Positions 43,933-52,277 of a DNA stretch of 64,000 bases are shown here, in pieces (within the stretch, counting starts at the first letter, position 1; every line of letters starts with the position of its first letter). This DNA comes from Vulcanimicrobiota bacterium. GTDB taxonomy: Bacteria; Vulcanimicrobiota; Vulcanimicrobiia; Vulcanimicrobiales; Vulcanimicrobiaceae. The position numbers and the translations under genes are program-made. Below the pieces are notes generated by a model. It worked only from the letters and a program-made list of their open reading frames with translations, ran no database searches and was not told the DNA's origin. The DNA is taken from the NCBI GenBank assembly GCA_003168375.1, contig PMSI01000005.1, forward strand, positions 256,359 through 320,358. The letters run 5' to 3'.

Positions 43933-45482
43933 TGGACGTCCTCCGTTTCGCCGCTTGGGAACTGCGGTGAGTCCTGGCGTTCGGTAAGGCCCTCGATCCG
44001 CGCGAATAGCTTTGAGAAGACTTGGTGGGAGCCGATGCCCAGAACCGGCGCGATCGGATCAATCCACGACCCGGAGTCGAGCAGCGCGACGCCGACGGTG
44101 AGGCCAGCGACGGCGACCAGAGCGATCGAGAGCGCGACCGCAACGAACGCATGGCGGTATGCGAACAGTACCGCTACGACGATGATCGTCGCGAGCTCGA
44201 ACAGGCCCTGCGAAAGCAATGACGGCGCCTTCACGCGATCGTTGTGCAGCACAGCATTGATCGCGTTCAGTAGCACGACGCTCCCCGGCATCAGGCCGAT
44301 GGGCGTTCGATGGAAGTCCGGCTGGTCGGGGCCAGTGCCGCCGATGACGACGATCGTTCCGGCCAGTGCGGCGTTTCGAAAGCGGCTCGAAGGATCGACG
44401 TCGGTGATCGCAGCGGCTGGGATGCGCAACGGAAGCGCCGCGTGCTCGATCTCGCTCCAACCGATTCGATACAAGAACTGTCGCTCGCGAGCAGTGGCGG
44501 TGATCTCGAGCGGATAGCCGACATCGAGCACCATAGGAAGCCGCGGATCTTCGCCGTAGCCAGCGCTCGCACGCGGTCCCGGGCAGATCGGCGCCAGCGT
44601 CTGCGTCGCTTGGGCTTGCAGCGCGGCGAGATTACGCCGCTCGTATGCGGCGACGGCGAGTAGCGGGACCGACAGTAACGCGGTCGGTCGCGGTAAGCAG
44701 ACCGGATCGAATGGACGCCAACGGCGCATCACACCATCCGGGTCCTGACCCAGCGAATCGCTGCCGAGAAATGCTGGTGGCCCACGAGCTATCTCCGCAT
44801 CGAGAAATGACGGATGCAGCGAAAGGACGGGGCGCCGGGTCTCAGCATCGTTCGATGTCCACGCCCGGACCACCGGGGTGACCGCGAAAATGACCGGGAT
44901 GCATCGCGTCCCGCCCACGCGACAGTGCCGCATGTAGTCGGCGAGATAGCTCCTGATCACGTCGTCAGCCGAGACCCGCGCGTGCCGGTCGGGTACATCG
45001 CGCGAGTCGCAGGTCACGGCGCGCCCTGGCCCTGCCGCCTCCGGGTCTCGTGACGTCAGATCGACATCCACGACCACTACGCTTGCACGAGCCCGGATCG
45101 CGAAGTCGATCAGACGGCAAAGCTTGTCGCGGGGCGTGACGAGCGGGGAACCCCAGCGGAAATACGCTTCGTCGTCGATGTCGATGAGGGCGATCTCGCT
45201 CGGTGCGGCAGTACCCGAAAAAAGGCCTAGCTCCCAGCGCAAGAGACCGTCGCGCGCGTTCTCGAGGGGCCGCTCGCCATGTGCCAGCGCGAGCAGCCCC
45301 CACGCGGCAAGCCCGAGCACGAGGTTTATGGCGATCACACGGCCGATCCGCGTCAACCGCGTCCACCAGAATCGCCGGAACGCAGCCTTCGCTTCGGCGA
45401 AGCGAAGGCGCAGCGCCTCCGCCTGCCCACTCACACCGGCTCCCCTACCCCCCGCGTTTGCACGGGACGGCGGCCGTCGCAT
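43929..45482 (-). CDS. CHASE2-domain membrane sensor
   Basis: The 517-residue protein has an N-terminal membrane helix (AINLVLGLAAWGLLALAHGE). An extracytoplasmic CHASE2 domain fills about 75-395: APSEIALIDIDDEAYFRWGS, RASVVVVDVDLTSRD, TDVDPSSRFRNAALAGTIVV, GGTGPDQPDFHRTPIGLMPG. Two or three further helices follow (ELATIIVVAVLFAYRHAFVA, VALSIALVAVAGLTVGVALL). There is no kinase, cyclase or phosphatase output domain; only a 40-residue tail remains. The output is therefore probably through partners, the likely ones being the next two genes, whose products are exported. It is the first gene of the minus-strand series. Confidence 0.85.
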   Translation of the reverse strand: MRRPPSRANAGGRGAGVSGQAEALRLRFAEAKAAFRRFWWTRLTRIGRVIAINLVLGLAAWGLLALAHGERPLENARDGLLRWELGLFSGTAAPSEIALIDIDDEAYFRWGSPLVTPRDKLCRLIDFAIRARASVVVVDVDLTSRDPEAAGPGRAVTCDSRDVPDRHARVSADDVIRSYLADYMRHCRVGGTRCIPVIFAVTPVVRAWTSNDAETRRPVLSLHPSFLDAEIARGPPAFLGSDSLGQDPDGVMRRWRPFDPVCLPRPTALLSVPLLAVAAYERRNLAALQAQATQTLAPICPGPRASAGYGEDPRLPMVLDVGYPLEITATARERQFLYRIGWSEIEHAALPLRIPAAAITDVDPSSRFRNAALAGTIVVIGGTGPDQPDFHRTPIGLMPGSVVLLNAINAVLHNDRVKAPSLLSQGLFELATIIVVAVLFAYRHAFVAVALSIALVAVAGLTVGVALLDSGSWIDPIAPVLGIGSHQVFSKLFARIEGLTERQDSPQFPSGETEDVQ

Positions 45483-45565
45483 TCAGGGCGATTCGCCGTC
45501 GTACCGACCTTGCTACGTGGTGAGGTTACTATGCTATGCTTGGCTAGCGAAGACCTTTGAAGCTT

Positions 45566-46696
45566 TCACGGGGCGTTTGTCCGCCGGAAGACGATTGCGG
45601 CTTGCGTGGCGTCGGTGTAGACGGCTTCTCCGACGAGAGGGTCGGTGAGGTGGCGGAAGGCGGCTTCGATGTCGGCGTGGGTGCAAGGGACGTGGGCGCC
45701 GAGGGCGATAAGGGCGCCGTCGACGAGGAGGAGCGCGGCGTTTATGTCTAGGCGTGGTGCGTCGGTTGGATTTGCGCGCGACGGGAGTTGGACGCGGGCG
45801 GCACTTTCGCGGAGCAGGTCGCAGACGACGGCGGTGCGTTTTGGCGCTCCGTGCGATCGCTCCCAGAGGACGTCGTCGATGTGTTGGCGGGTGAAGCCCG
45901 GCGTGAAGAGTGCCTCCATTTCGACTGGGTCGTAGGCGTTATCTAGGCACTGCTCGAGGTCTTCGCTGGTCCAGCAGCTCACGCCGTGCGCGAGCAGCTC
46001 GTCGCGCAGGTTGACACCCTGCTCGAATGCGGGGCCGACCATCGCGGAGTATTTTGCGCCCAAGCGTTCGCGGTAGTGGGCGGCTTCCGCCGGGTCCGGA
46101 TCGAGCACCCAATGGATTTTTGCGCGTTTGCACTCGACCTGTACGCGGTAGGCGAGTGGGCCGAGCGGGGCGTCGATCATGCTGTCGGGCGCGCCGTGCC
46201 CGCCGATGTGCTGGACGACGAATCCGAGGGCTTCGAACGCGCGGCAGACGGCGAGCTCGTAGGCGGTCGCGTCGTCACCGCGCTGCGTCTTGGCGAGCTC
46301 GTGGCGGATCGCTTCTGCTTCTGCGACCGGCTTGCGCGTCGGAAGCGCGTGCTTCGGATCGGGCCAGTCGTCGATCGGGTGGTTCAGACGGAAGCGCCGA
46401 TCGAGGTCCTGGACGATCGCGCACCAGCGGCCTGCGCCGCTGTGGCGCTCGATGTAGCCGACCAGCGCGACGTAGACGTCTTTCTGCTGCGTGTGCGCCA
46501 AGAGGTGACGGCGGCGCGCCTGCGTCCAGATCTCATCGCCGGTGCGCGGGTGACCGTCGGCGAGCACGACGAGCGACGCGTCGATGATGTGCCCGCGCTG
46601 GTCCTTCGCGTCGCCTTGATGCGGACGGATGGCGGCGCGTTGGGTCAGGCGCCGCAGGCGGTCCGGATCGAGGACGCGGTACGCTGGGTGTTCCAC
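45566..46696 (-). CDS. HARE-HTH / PD-(D/E)XK restriction-like nuclease
   Basis: I start at GTG 46696, 11 bp after the stop of the upstream gene, giving 376 aa; the frame is open further but overlaps that gene. Residues 33-105 (IIDASLVVLADGHPRTGDEI, KDVYVALVGYIERHSGAGRW) resemble the HARE-HTH fold that is common at the N-terminus of restriction and chromatin factors. Residues 141-250 form an Mrr-like nuclease core: AYELAVCRAFEALGFVVQHI, GAPDSMIDAPLGP with D171, YRVQVECKRAK with E188 and K190. The C-terminus is helical with another unit (FTPGFTRQHIDDVLWERSHG). It is coupled to a primase/LigD-like gene, suggesting DNA processing or defence. The exact role is unknown. Confidence 0.72.
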   Translation of the reverse strand: MEHPAYRVLDPDRLRRLTQRAAIRPHQGDAKDQRGHIIDASLVVLADGHPRTGDEIWTQARRRHLLAHTQQKDVYVALVGYIERHSGAGRWCAIVQDLDRRFRLNHPIDDWPDPKHALPTRKPVAEAEAIRHELAKTQRGDDATAYELAVCRAFEALGFVVQHIGGHGAPDSMIDAPLGPLAYRVQVECKRAKIHWVLDPDPAEAAHYRERLGAKYSAMVGPAFEQGVNLRDELLAHGVSCWTSEDLEQCLDNAYDPVEMEALFTPGFTRQHIDDVLWERSHGAPKRTAVVCDLLRESAARVQLPSRANPTDAPRLDINAALLLVDGALIALGAHVPCTHADIEAAFRHLTDPLVGEAVYTDATQAAIVFRRTNAP

Positions 46697-46707
46697 TCGC
46701 CGGCGCG

Positions 46708-47550
46708 TCAGGCGTCGTGAACGTCGGCGAAGCGTTGATGCGCGAGTTGCGCCGTGAGCGTCGCGAAGAGATCGCCTTTTGCGGCGATGCGATCGGACGC
46801 GTTGGTCGCGGTGACCGCGCCGTTGTGGAGCGTGTCGAGTTCCGACCAGTCGAACGGCGTGACCATCGGCAGGTCGGGCTCGCCGGTGAGCGCGTAGGGG
46901 AGGCGGCTGTGCTGGCCGGGCGCGTTGGAGCTGACGGTGACTTCGATCCGCGGCGCGGTGCGCTGCTCGTGTGGCTTCGCTCGCGGGACGAGCAGCTGCT
47001 CGTGTTGCGCGATCGCCAGCTCGATCAGATTCTTCAACCAGGTGCGGACGGGTTCGTACGGCGGGGCGTCGGCGAAGGGGATGAAGAGCGCGGCGTCCGG
47101 GCCTTCGTAGAGCGGGATCGCGTCGAGCGCGTGCGTGCTGAGCGCGGAGCGGCAGGCGAGCAGCGCCTCGCGGAGCTGCTGCTGCGTGCCGCCGGCGATC
47201 GGCTTGAGCAGGATGCGGGCGAAGCCGACTGCGTCGGGGTCGCTCGGAGCGGGCGTCCACGAGTGCACGCCGACCGCGCCGGTGTGCACGAAGTAGAGGA
47301 TCGTGTTGGCGGCGCAGCCGGGGTAGACGTGGCTGCCGCTCGACGTCGTCGCGGTGATGTGCGGGACGGTCTTCGGCAGCTCGTCGTGGTTCGACGAGAA
47401 CGTCGGCTCCGTCCCGAGGCCGCGCGGATAGTACGAGAAGACGAGCGGGACGTGGGGGAAGTTGTGCGCGATGAGCGGCGCGACGCGCTCGTAGTGGGCT
47501 ATGATAGTGCGCTGTTGCGGCGCGGTGGCGCGAGAAGCGGTGAGGTCCAC
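46708..47550 (-). CDS. LigD polymerase / primase-like protein, catalytically doubtful
   Basis: The 280-residue protein resembles the LigD polymerase domain of the archaeo-eukaryotic primase superfamily in segment order: TIIAHYERVAPLIAHNFPHV, VFSYYPRGLGTEPTFSSNHD, ANTILYFVHTGAVGVHSWTP, then APRIEVTVSSNAPGQHSRLP and LPMVTPFDWSEL (compare the end part of LigD-Pol). The usual catalytic DxD after the 'HTGAVELHPW' segment is not visible (PSDPDAVGFARILLKPI stands there), so polymerase activity is doubtful and it may bind DNA ends only. Start is GTG 47550 with AAGGCAGG upstream. A nuclease gene follows 11 bp downstream. No Ku or ligase gene is in the window, unlike canonical NHEJ. Confidence 0.6.
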   Translation of the reverse strand: MDLTASRATAPQQRTIIAHYERVAPLIAHNFPHVPLVFSYYPRGLGTEPTFSSNHDELPKTVPHITATTSSGSHVYPGCAANTILYFVHTGAVGVHSWTPAPSDPDAVGFARILLKPIAGGTQQQLREALLACRSALSTHALDAIPLYEGPDAALFIPFADAPPYEPVRTWLKNLIELAIAQHEQLLVPRAKPHEQRTAPRIEVTVSSNAPGQHSRLPYALTGEPDLPMVTPFDWSELDTLHNGAVTATNASDRIAAKGDLFATLTAQLAHQRFADVHDA

Positions 47551-47622
47551 CCGAAACCTGCCTTCTGTGGGCTGAGGTGCGAGTTTCTTGGCTATGGGCC
47601 GGGGGTAGTTCCTTGCGACCGC
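47499..47622. repeat. Start region of the primase-like gene, partly duplicated at 49520-49642
   Basis: The leader and first codons of the primase-like gene recur at 49520-49642 with scattered mismatches; both contain ACCCGAAACCTG and CCGGGGGTAGTTCCTT. The copy at 49520 lies next to the 3' end of the Fic gene and has lost the downstream coding sequence. Confidence 0.65.
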
Positions 47623-48177
47623 AGGCAGCCGTGCGGAGCGTAATGGGCGCTCCTAATGCGGGTCGAGCCAAGGTAGCCACTTGCACACGGGCGCTGCGGC
47701 ATTTGGTCTGGACGCCGCGCGACTAAGAGGCATCGGACCTTGAGGGTCGGCGCGAGCTGCGGGTCGACATCCGGCAACACACCCGCACGGTGATCACAGA
47801 GAGCTCGGACACACAATATAGTTGCCGCGCTACATGTGCACCCGTTGCCACGGAGATCCGCCTCGATCAGCAAGCTTCGCCATGTTGTCCTGGCGGCTCC
47901 CGAACCATTAATCGCCGACGGCCCGAACGATAAGACGAAAAACCCCCGTCCACGACGGGCACGGGCGCGGCTGGTCCGCCGCCAAACGTCGACCTCTCGG
48001 CTACCTCACATCACTGAGGCCGACGAATGCCCAATCTGACTCTTCGATGCAATCTGAGCGCGTTTGGGCCCTAGCGCGCGTACATCAGCCAGGGATGTTC
48101 GCGAAAAACGGGAGACCCGCGACAGCCGAGGTTCCTTCGTCCTAGTGCGAACGGCTGCCGCGGGATAACGGACAGTG
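47623..48177. other. Gene-poor stretch with one terminator
   Basis: No reading frame here looks real. The only feature that I can support is the minus-strand hairpin at 47938-47959. The remainder is GC-rich, non-repetitive sequence, probably the promoter area of the primase-like gene plus scar sequence. Confidence 0.4.
47938..47959 (-). terminator. Intrinsic terminator (minus strand)
   Basis: On the minus strand CCCGTC-GTG-GACGGG is followed by GG and TTTTT. It would end transcription from the 48178-49020 gene, about 220 bp downstream of its stop. Confidence 0.55.
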
Positions 48178-49020
48178 TTATCGACGAATCGAAGAGGTCG
48201 ACGTCGACACTGTTGAGGTCCCGTTGTTGTTAACCTGATTGTTGCACCCGATCCACAAGCTAGAGGTCGACACCGCAAAGTTCGCCACCGATGTCCATAT
48301 TGTACCGGTGGTGCCGGCTCCGCCCTGGGCGGTTGCTACCGTCGGCGCCTGAGTCGCCGACGCCGGCGTAGCGGCTAGGTAAGTAACTGTCCCGCTAGTA
48401 GTGAGCGTCGTGCCGCCGGGACCAGCCACCGTACCGGATGGCGCAGTAGCCACTTGACCGACAGGCTGCGTGTGCCCAGAAGCGTTTTGCGCAGCATAAG
48501 TCGTGAGCCCCGCAGAAATGAGGCCACCGAGGCCCTGCACTGTCGAGCATGTGGCAGAAGTGATGTTTACGCCGCATCCGAGCGTTGTCGCGGGATTGCA
48601 CGTCGTCGTCGCAGCAAGTGGAGCACGACGCGCGCTTGCCAGACTCATCGAAGGCGACGACGAGCCGAAGCTCGGATGCGAATGCATCGATGACAGCAAG
48701 AGGACGCTACCGAGCGCCGCTCCCGCGATTAGAAGCGTGCGCGACGTACGGTGTTGCGGCAACGGCGACGACGGTACCGCTGGCGTTGTCTGTTCCGCAA
48801 CGACAGCCGCCGGCTGTTTCTGGAGCGTTAAGACTAGCTCAGCAAGTTGCGCGCGTGACATGTCAGCAAGCTCTAAGGGGGTGTATCGATGCTGCGGGTC
48901 GACGATGCCATTCGCTGATGTCGGCACGCCAACCATAACGAGACACAAAGTGAGAACGACCGTCGCGATGATTAAGCGACGAATTGCTGCGACAAGACCA
49001 ATCCTGATTGTCATGCTCAT
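48178..49020 (-). CDS. Exported Ser/Thr/Ala-rich protein of unknown function
   Basis: ATG 49020, preceded by GAGAGGAAAA, starts a 280-residue protein with a signal peptide or membrane helix (RLIIATVVLTLCLVMVGVPT). A short helical segment follows (RYTPLELADMSRAQLAELVL) and then a second hydrophobic stretch (RTLLIAGAALGSVLLLSSMH). The C-terminal half is low-complexity Thr/Ala/Gly/Ser with four Cys (TTTCNPATTLGCGVNITSAT and later WIGCNNQVNNNGTSTVS). It could be a surface or pseudopilin-like protein. I recognise no family. Downstream at about 220 bp is a terminator. Confidence 0.6.
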   Translation of the reverse strand: MSMTIRIGLVAAIRRLIIATVVLTLCLVMVGVPTSANGIVDPQHRYTPLELADMSRAQLAELVLTLQKQPAAVVAEQTTPAVPSSPLPQHRTSRTLLIAGAALGSVLLLSSMHSHPSFGSSSPSMSLASARRAPLAATTTCNPATTLGCGVNITSATCSTVQGLGGLISAGLTTYAAQNASGHTQPVGQVATAPSGTVAGPGGTTLTTSGTVTYLAATPASATQAPTVATAQGGAGTTGTIWTSVANFAVSTSSLWIGCNNQVNNNGTSTVSTSTSSIRR

Positions 49021-49631
49021 TTTTCCTCTCCCCGGTGAGGGAACCGCATTGAAGCAAGGGGTATCCTGCTAGGCGATCCTTGGTTGGACAGATAGGCAAG
49101 AAGACCTTCTTCCAAGCATTCGGGACCGGGGCATCGTGGTGCGTGACTGAGCAACCCGATGCAGGCTTGGGGTCAACGATGTTTACGCGCTTGGTATGAG
49201 ACCTTTGTATCCGGGCTAACTGATCAGCGCTGTTGCGGAAAAGTTCTAAAACCAAGTAGGTGCGCCAAATCTAAGAATTGTCGCCCCAGAGCGCGCCGTT
49301 GCGACATGCCACGTCGCTATCAGATCTCCCCACAGACTGGCTCTGAAATCCTCGTGTCGGCGGTCGGGACTGGCCATCTGCCGTTCGAGATCGGTGAACG
49401 CGTCCACGAGCTCGCGCGCCTCGAATGCACGATTCCGACGTCCAGCGCGCGTTTGTCTGGCAGCCTCGACGAGGGGCCGGCGCGAAGATGCGATGATGCG
49501 GCACAGCCCGGCATCACTCCATCGATAATGCGCTGTCGCGGCGCCGTAGCGCGCGAAGCAGTGAGCCCACCCGAAACCTGGCTTCCGTGGTCGAGGTCCG
49601 GGTCTAGTGGCTACGGACCGGGGGTAGTTCC
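49021..49631. other. Scar region with partial copies of neighbouring genes
   Basis: This 611-bp stretch carries no intact gene. It holds a 120-bp partial copy of the Fic 3' end (49335-49454) and a partial copy of the primase-like gene start (49520 onward), both in minus orientation. The rest, 49021-49330, shows nothing recognisable beyond the probable promoter of the 48178-49020 gene. Confidence 0.6.
49335..49454 (-). pseudogene. Partial copy of the Fic gene 3' end
   Basis: About 120 bp match 49692-49811 in the Fic gene at constant offset (357 bp) with few substitutions. They cover the codons of the last alpha-helix (RAFEARELVDAFTDLERQMA-type sequence). No catalytic part is present. Confidence 0.7.
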
Positions 49632-49642
49632 TTACGACCGGA
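49520..49642. repeat. Second copy of the primase-like gene start region
   Basis: See 47499-47622: the same leader and first codons recur here, ending exactly where the Fic gene ends. The Fic stop codon and last few codons lie inside this repeat, so the Fic tail has been replaced or extended by it. Confidence 0.6.
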
Positions 49643-50936
49643 GTGGCCGGCTCGCCTCAGTTCGCCGCTCCGGCGTCGGTGGGACCTCTCGGACTGGCTC
49701 CGAGATCCTCGTGTCGCTGTCCGGACTAGCCATCTGCCGTTCGAGATCGGTTAACGCGTCCACGAGCTCGCGCGCCTCGAATGCACGATTCCGACGTCCA
49801 GCGCGCGTTTTTGTGAGGATCCCGGCCGATTCCAACGCGGTGATCGCACTGTTCGCCGCATTATATGACACACCCAGCGCCTGTTGGACGCTGCGCACTG
49901 TCACGATCGGGGTCGCGGGAAGCCGGTCTAGCAAAGCCAGTGCGGACGCGTCCGCGCGCATCGATCCGAGCCGAGCACGCCATTCCATCCGAAGCGCCTC
50001 GACTCGCCGCTCAAAGGACTCCGCGTCGGCCACCGCCCGCGAGCATGCGCCGGCAAACAGGCCGACCCACTCGTTCGTCGACTTCAGCGCCTGCGGTGAA
50101 TCGGGCGGGCCCTCGTAACGCGCTGACTGTAATGCGGCGACGTAGTCTTGGGCGTGCGTCGCGAGGATCAGCGACACAGGAACGAGCGTTCGCGTCACGA
50201 GTCCACGACGTCTCAGGATCATATGTATGAGCGCGCGTCCCGTCCGGCCGTTTCCGTCAACGAAGGGATGGATCGTCTCAAACTGTGCGTGCGCGATCGC
50301 GGCTTGCGCGACCGCTGGAAGCAGGTCGTCGTTACAGAACTTGCAGAGATCGTCGAGCAGGTCCGGGACGTCTTCCGGTGGCGGGGGGACGAACGCTGCG
50401 CCGAAAGGATTGTACGACGTTCCCCCTATCCAGTTTTGCGCCGTACGAATACGACCGGCGTGCGGCGCGAGACGTGTCGGCGTCAGGAGCCTGCGGTGGA
50501 ACTCAAGAATCCGGTCGACGCTGATCTCCAGCTCCGGACTCTCAGTGGCGTATGTCATCGCGTCGACGTTCGCGAGCACTTCGACCGCCGTCGCGTCGGT
50601 GATCTGATCGCCTTCGGCTCGCGCAACATCGGCCCGGAGGAGCCGTTGCGCCGAAACTGTCAGGCCCTCGATCCTCGATGACGCAACCGCCTCGGCTCGG
50701 AGCAAGATCCGCGCGAGCGCCTCGGTATTCGCCAGGGCCCGGGATTCAAGGTCTAGTTGCGCGATGTTGCGCTCCGCGTCCGCTACGTCCGCGGCGGCCG
50801 CCGCCTCGAAGGTGAACTCCCGGCCGGCCAACGGGTCGGGGATATACGCTCGGTAGGTCGCAGACCGGTTCTGGCTGCGCGACAAGCCCCCCGACGTGAA
50901 CCGTGGCTCCCAGACTCGATCCTTAAACGCGCCCAT
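49632..50936 (-). CDS. Fic-family AMPylase, class II, with winged-helix domain
   Basis: The 434-residue protein has the Fic core HPFVDGNGRTGRALIHMILR with the complete HxFxDGNGRxxR motif. An N-terminal inhibitory helix (AVASSRIEGLTVS) matches [S/T]xxxE[G/N], which makes it a self-inhibited class II Fic protein without a separate antitoxin. The C-terminal 90 residues are a winged helix (IVTVRSVQQALGVSYNAANS, LESAGILTKTRAGRRNRAFE). Fic enzymes transfer AMP from ATP to protein hydroxyls. The N-terminal segment (YRAYIPDPLAGREFTFEAAA) is the usual DUF4172/Fic_N lead. The last 15 or so codons lie in a duplicated scar and may not be original. AT-rich sequence precedes the ATG at 50936. Confidence 0.9.
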   Translation of the reverse strand: MGAFKDRVWEPRFTSGGLSRSQNRSATYRAYIPDPLAGREFTFEAAAAADVADAERNIAQLDLESRALANTEALARILLRAEAVASSRIEGLTVSAQRLLRADVARAEGDQITDATAVEVLANVDAMTYATESPELEISVDRILEFHRRLLTPTRLAPHAGRIRTAQNWIGGTSYNPFGAAFVPPPPEDVPDLLDDLCKFCNDDLLPAVAQAAIAHAQFETIHPFVDGNGRTGRALIHMILRRRGLVTRTLVPVSLILATHAQDYVAALQSARYEGPPDSPQALKSTNEWVGLFAGACSRAVADAESFERRVEALRMEWRARLGSMRADASALALLDRLPATPIVTVRSVQQALGVSYNAANSAITALESAGILTKTRAGRRNRAFEARELVDALTDLERQMASPDSDTRISEPVREVPPTPERRTEASRPLRS

Positions 50937-51105
50937 CCTGTATCCCAGCTTACTTCAGCAAACTTAAATAAGCAATGATCTTATCTCAGTTTAAGCTAAT
51001 AACGTGAAATACCCAGCCGAGCTATCGCAGCTTCCCAGATTGCTTGCTGTCGCCAGAGAAACTCCGCTGCTCGCTGCGGTCGCGACCCGCGAGCCTCAGG
51101 GCGCA

Positions 51106-51693
51106 TCAGCCAGTCGGCCCGGCATTTGCTGGCTTCGGAGAGTCCGCTTTGACCACGCCCGAGATGATATTGAGGAGGAAGAGCACTACGATGACCGCAC
51201 CGGTTCCCATCCAGATTTTGAATTCGTCGACGGTCTGAAACACGGTATTGGGCAAGGCCGCTGCCCATGTGGCGAATGCAACGAAGCCTGCGATCATGTC
51301 AAAGAGCGGGATCTCGAAGCGCTTTGTCGGCCGGTCCGCGCGTGGGATTCTGCGCCGATATTCTGCCAGCGCGAGAAGCCAGATCGCCAGCGGTGTGCAG
51401 ACAAGAAAGACCGCGAAAAGCACCCAGAGAGCGCGCGTAGTTGCTACATCGCCCGGACCGTTTGCTGGAGTTGCCAGCGCAACGAGGGGGACGTAGGCCG
51501 CAAGGACCTCCGTAGGGATGTATTTCATGACCTGATCGACTGCCTGTGAACTCTTCGCGCGGGCTGTCTTACGCGCGCGCGTCGACTTCGTTCCGGACGT
51601 CTCTATCAGGCCGTGCGTTTGAGCTACGCCTGGCTCTGGCGCTACCGGAAACTTTCCGTCAACGAATTCATCGACTTGCGCACGCAGTGACAT
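51106..51693 (-). CDS. Small four-helix membrane protein of the protease operon
   Basis: GGAGG lies 8 bp before ATG 51693, giving 195 aa (a GTG at 51726 would overlap the upstream gene). A cytoplasmic Lys/Arg-rich N-terminus is followed by the motif MKYIPTEVLAAYVPLVALAT and three further helices (LWVLFAVFLVCTPLAIWLLA, FDMIAGFVAFATWAAALPNT, GTGAVIVVLFLLNIISGVVK). A 'K-[YF]-IP-[ST]-E' sequence before the first helix occurs in many small bacterial membrane proteins of unknown role. It is the last gene of a three-gene operon with a trypsin-like protease. It could be a membrane effector or anchor; this is inferred. Confidence 0.7.
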   Translation of the reverse strand: MSLRAQVDEFVDGKFPVAPEPGVAQTHGLIETSGTKSTRARKTARAKSSQAVDQVMKYIPTEVLAAYVPLVALATPANGPGDVATTRALWVLFAVFLVCTPLAIWLLALAEYRRRIPRADRPTKRFEIPLFDMIAGFVAFATWAAALPNTVFQTVDEFKIWMGTGAVIVVLFLLNIISGVVKADSPKPANAGPTG

Positions 51694-51712
51694 CGTCAGT
51701 GCCTCCGGGAAT

Positions 51713-52264
51713 TCACGCCGGTTCACCGCGACGGCGAATGGGTGGGGACGCCGGCCGTGAAGGTTCGATCATCTTTGGGAGCGCGATACCGACCAACGGC
51801 ACGGGAAGGTGGTCGAGAATGTGCGTGTCGAGAAGCTGCAAGAGGATAGTCGACATGTCATCATCGGAGATGTCCTGCCGAACGAGCCGGTCAATGACAA
51901 ACGTCCACCGATCAATCATCAGCTCGTCGGCGAGCACGCGTCGCGGGGTCGGCAAACCGCGGGCCAGCACGACGCCTACGGAGACGTGCGGCTCGGCGAT
52001 CTCCGCGACTGTGCGATGCGCCGAAGCAAGCTGCGCGACATCCAAGCCAAAGCAATCCATGACGACCGCTGGACTAAAGAGCGCGCGCCGCACCAGCTCG
52101 TGCTGCAGCGTGTACGGGTTCACGTGCATCGTCGCCAGCTTGCCAAATAGCGCCGGGTTCGACGATTGGAGTTCAGTGAACGCGATCAGCGCGGACGCTT
52201 CCCAATTTTTTCGTGCATCAGGAAGGTCACGGGCGAACTCTTCTGCCAGCTTCCCCGGCGTCAT
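51713..52264 (-). CDS. Hypothetical protein between protease and membrane protein
   Basis: The 183-residue, mostly helical protein has no signal peptide or membrane helix: KLAEEFARDLPDARKNWEAS, LATMHVNPYTLQHELVRRAL and LVRQDISDDDMSTILLQLLD. It is unrecognised. Its ATG lies 13 bp after the protease stop, and its stop lies 19 bp before the membrane protein start. This tight packing implies that the three products work together, perhaps with this one as the regulator or target. Confidence 0.65.
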   Translation of the reverse strand: MTPGKLAEEFARDLPDARKNWEASALIAFTELQSSNPALFGKLATMHVNPYTLQHELVRRALFSPAVVMDCFGLDVAQLASAHRTVAEIAEPHVSVGVVLARGLPTPRRVLADELMIDRWTFVIDRLVRQDISDDDMSTILLQLLDTHILDHLPVPLVGIALPKMIEPSRPASPPIRRRGEPA

Positions 52265-52277
52265 CCAGGGAACTTCG

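Noticed and set aside
46708..47550. Canonical NHEJ locus (Ku/LigD)
   Set aside because: Only the polymerase-like part is present, without Ku, ligase or a visible catalytic DxD.
49632..50936. Fic gene as a toxin with a separate antitoxin
   Set aside because: The inhibitory motif (SSRIEG) lies in the protein itself, and no small antitoxin gene adjoins it.
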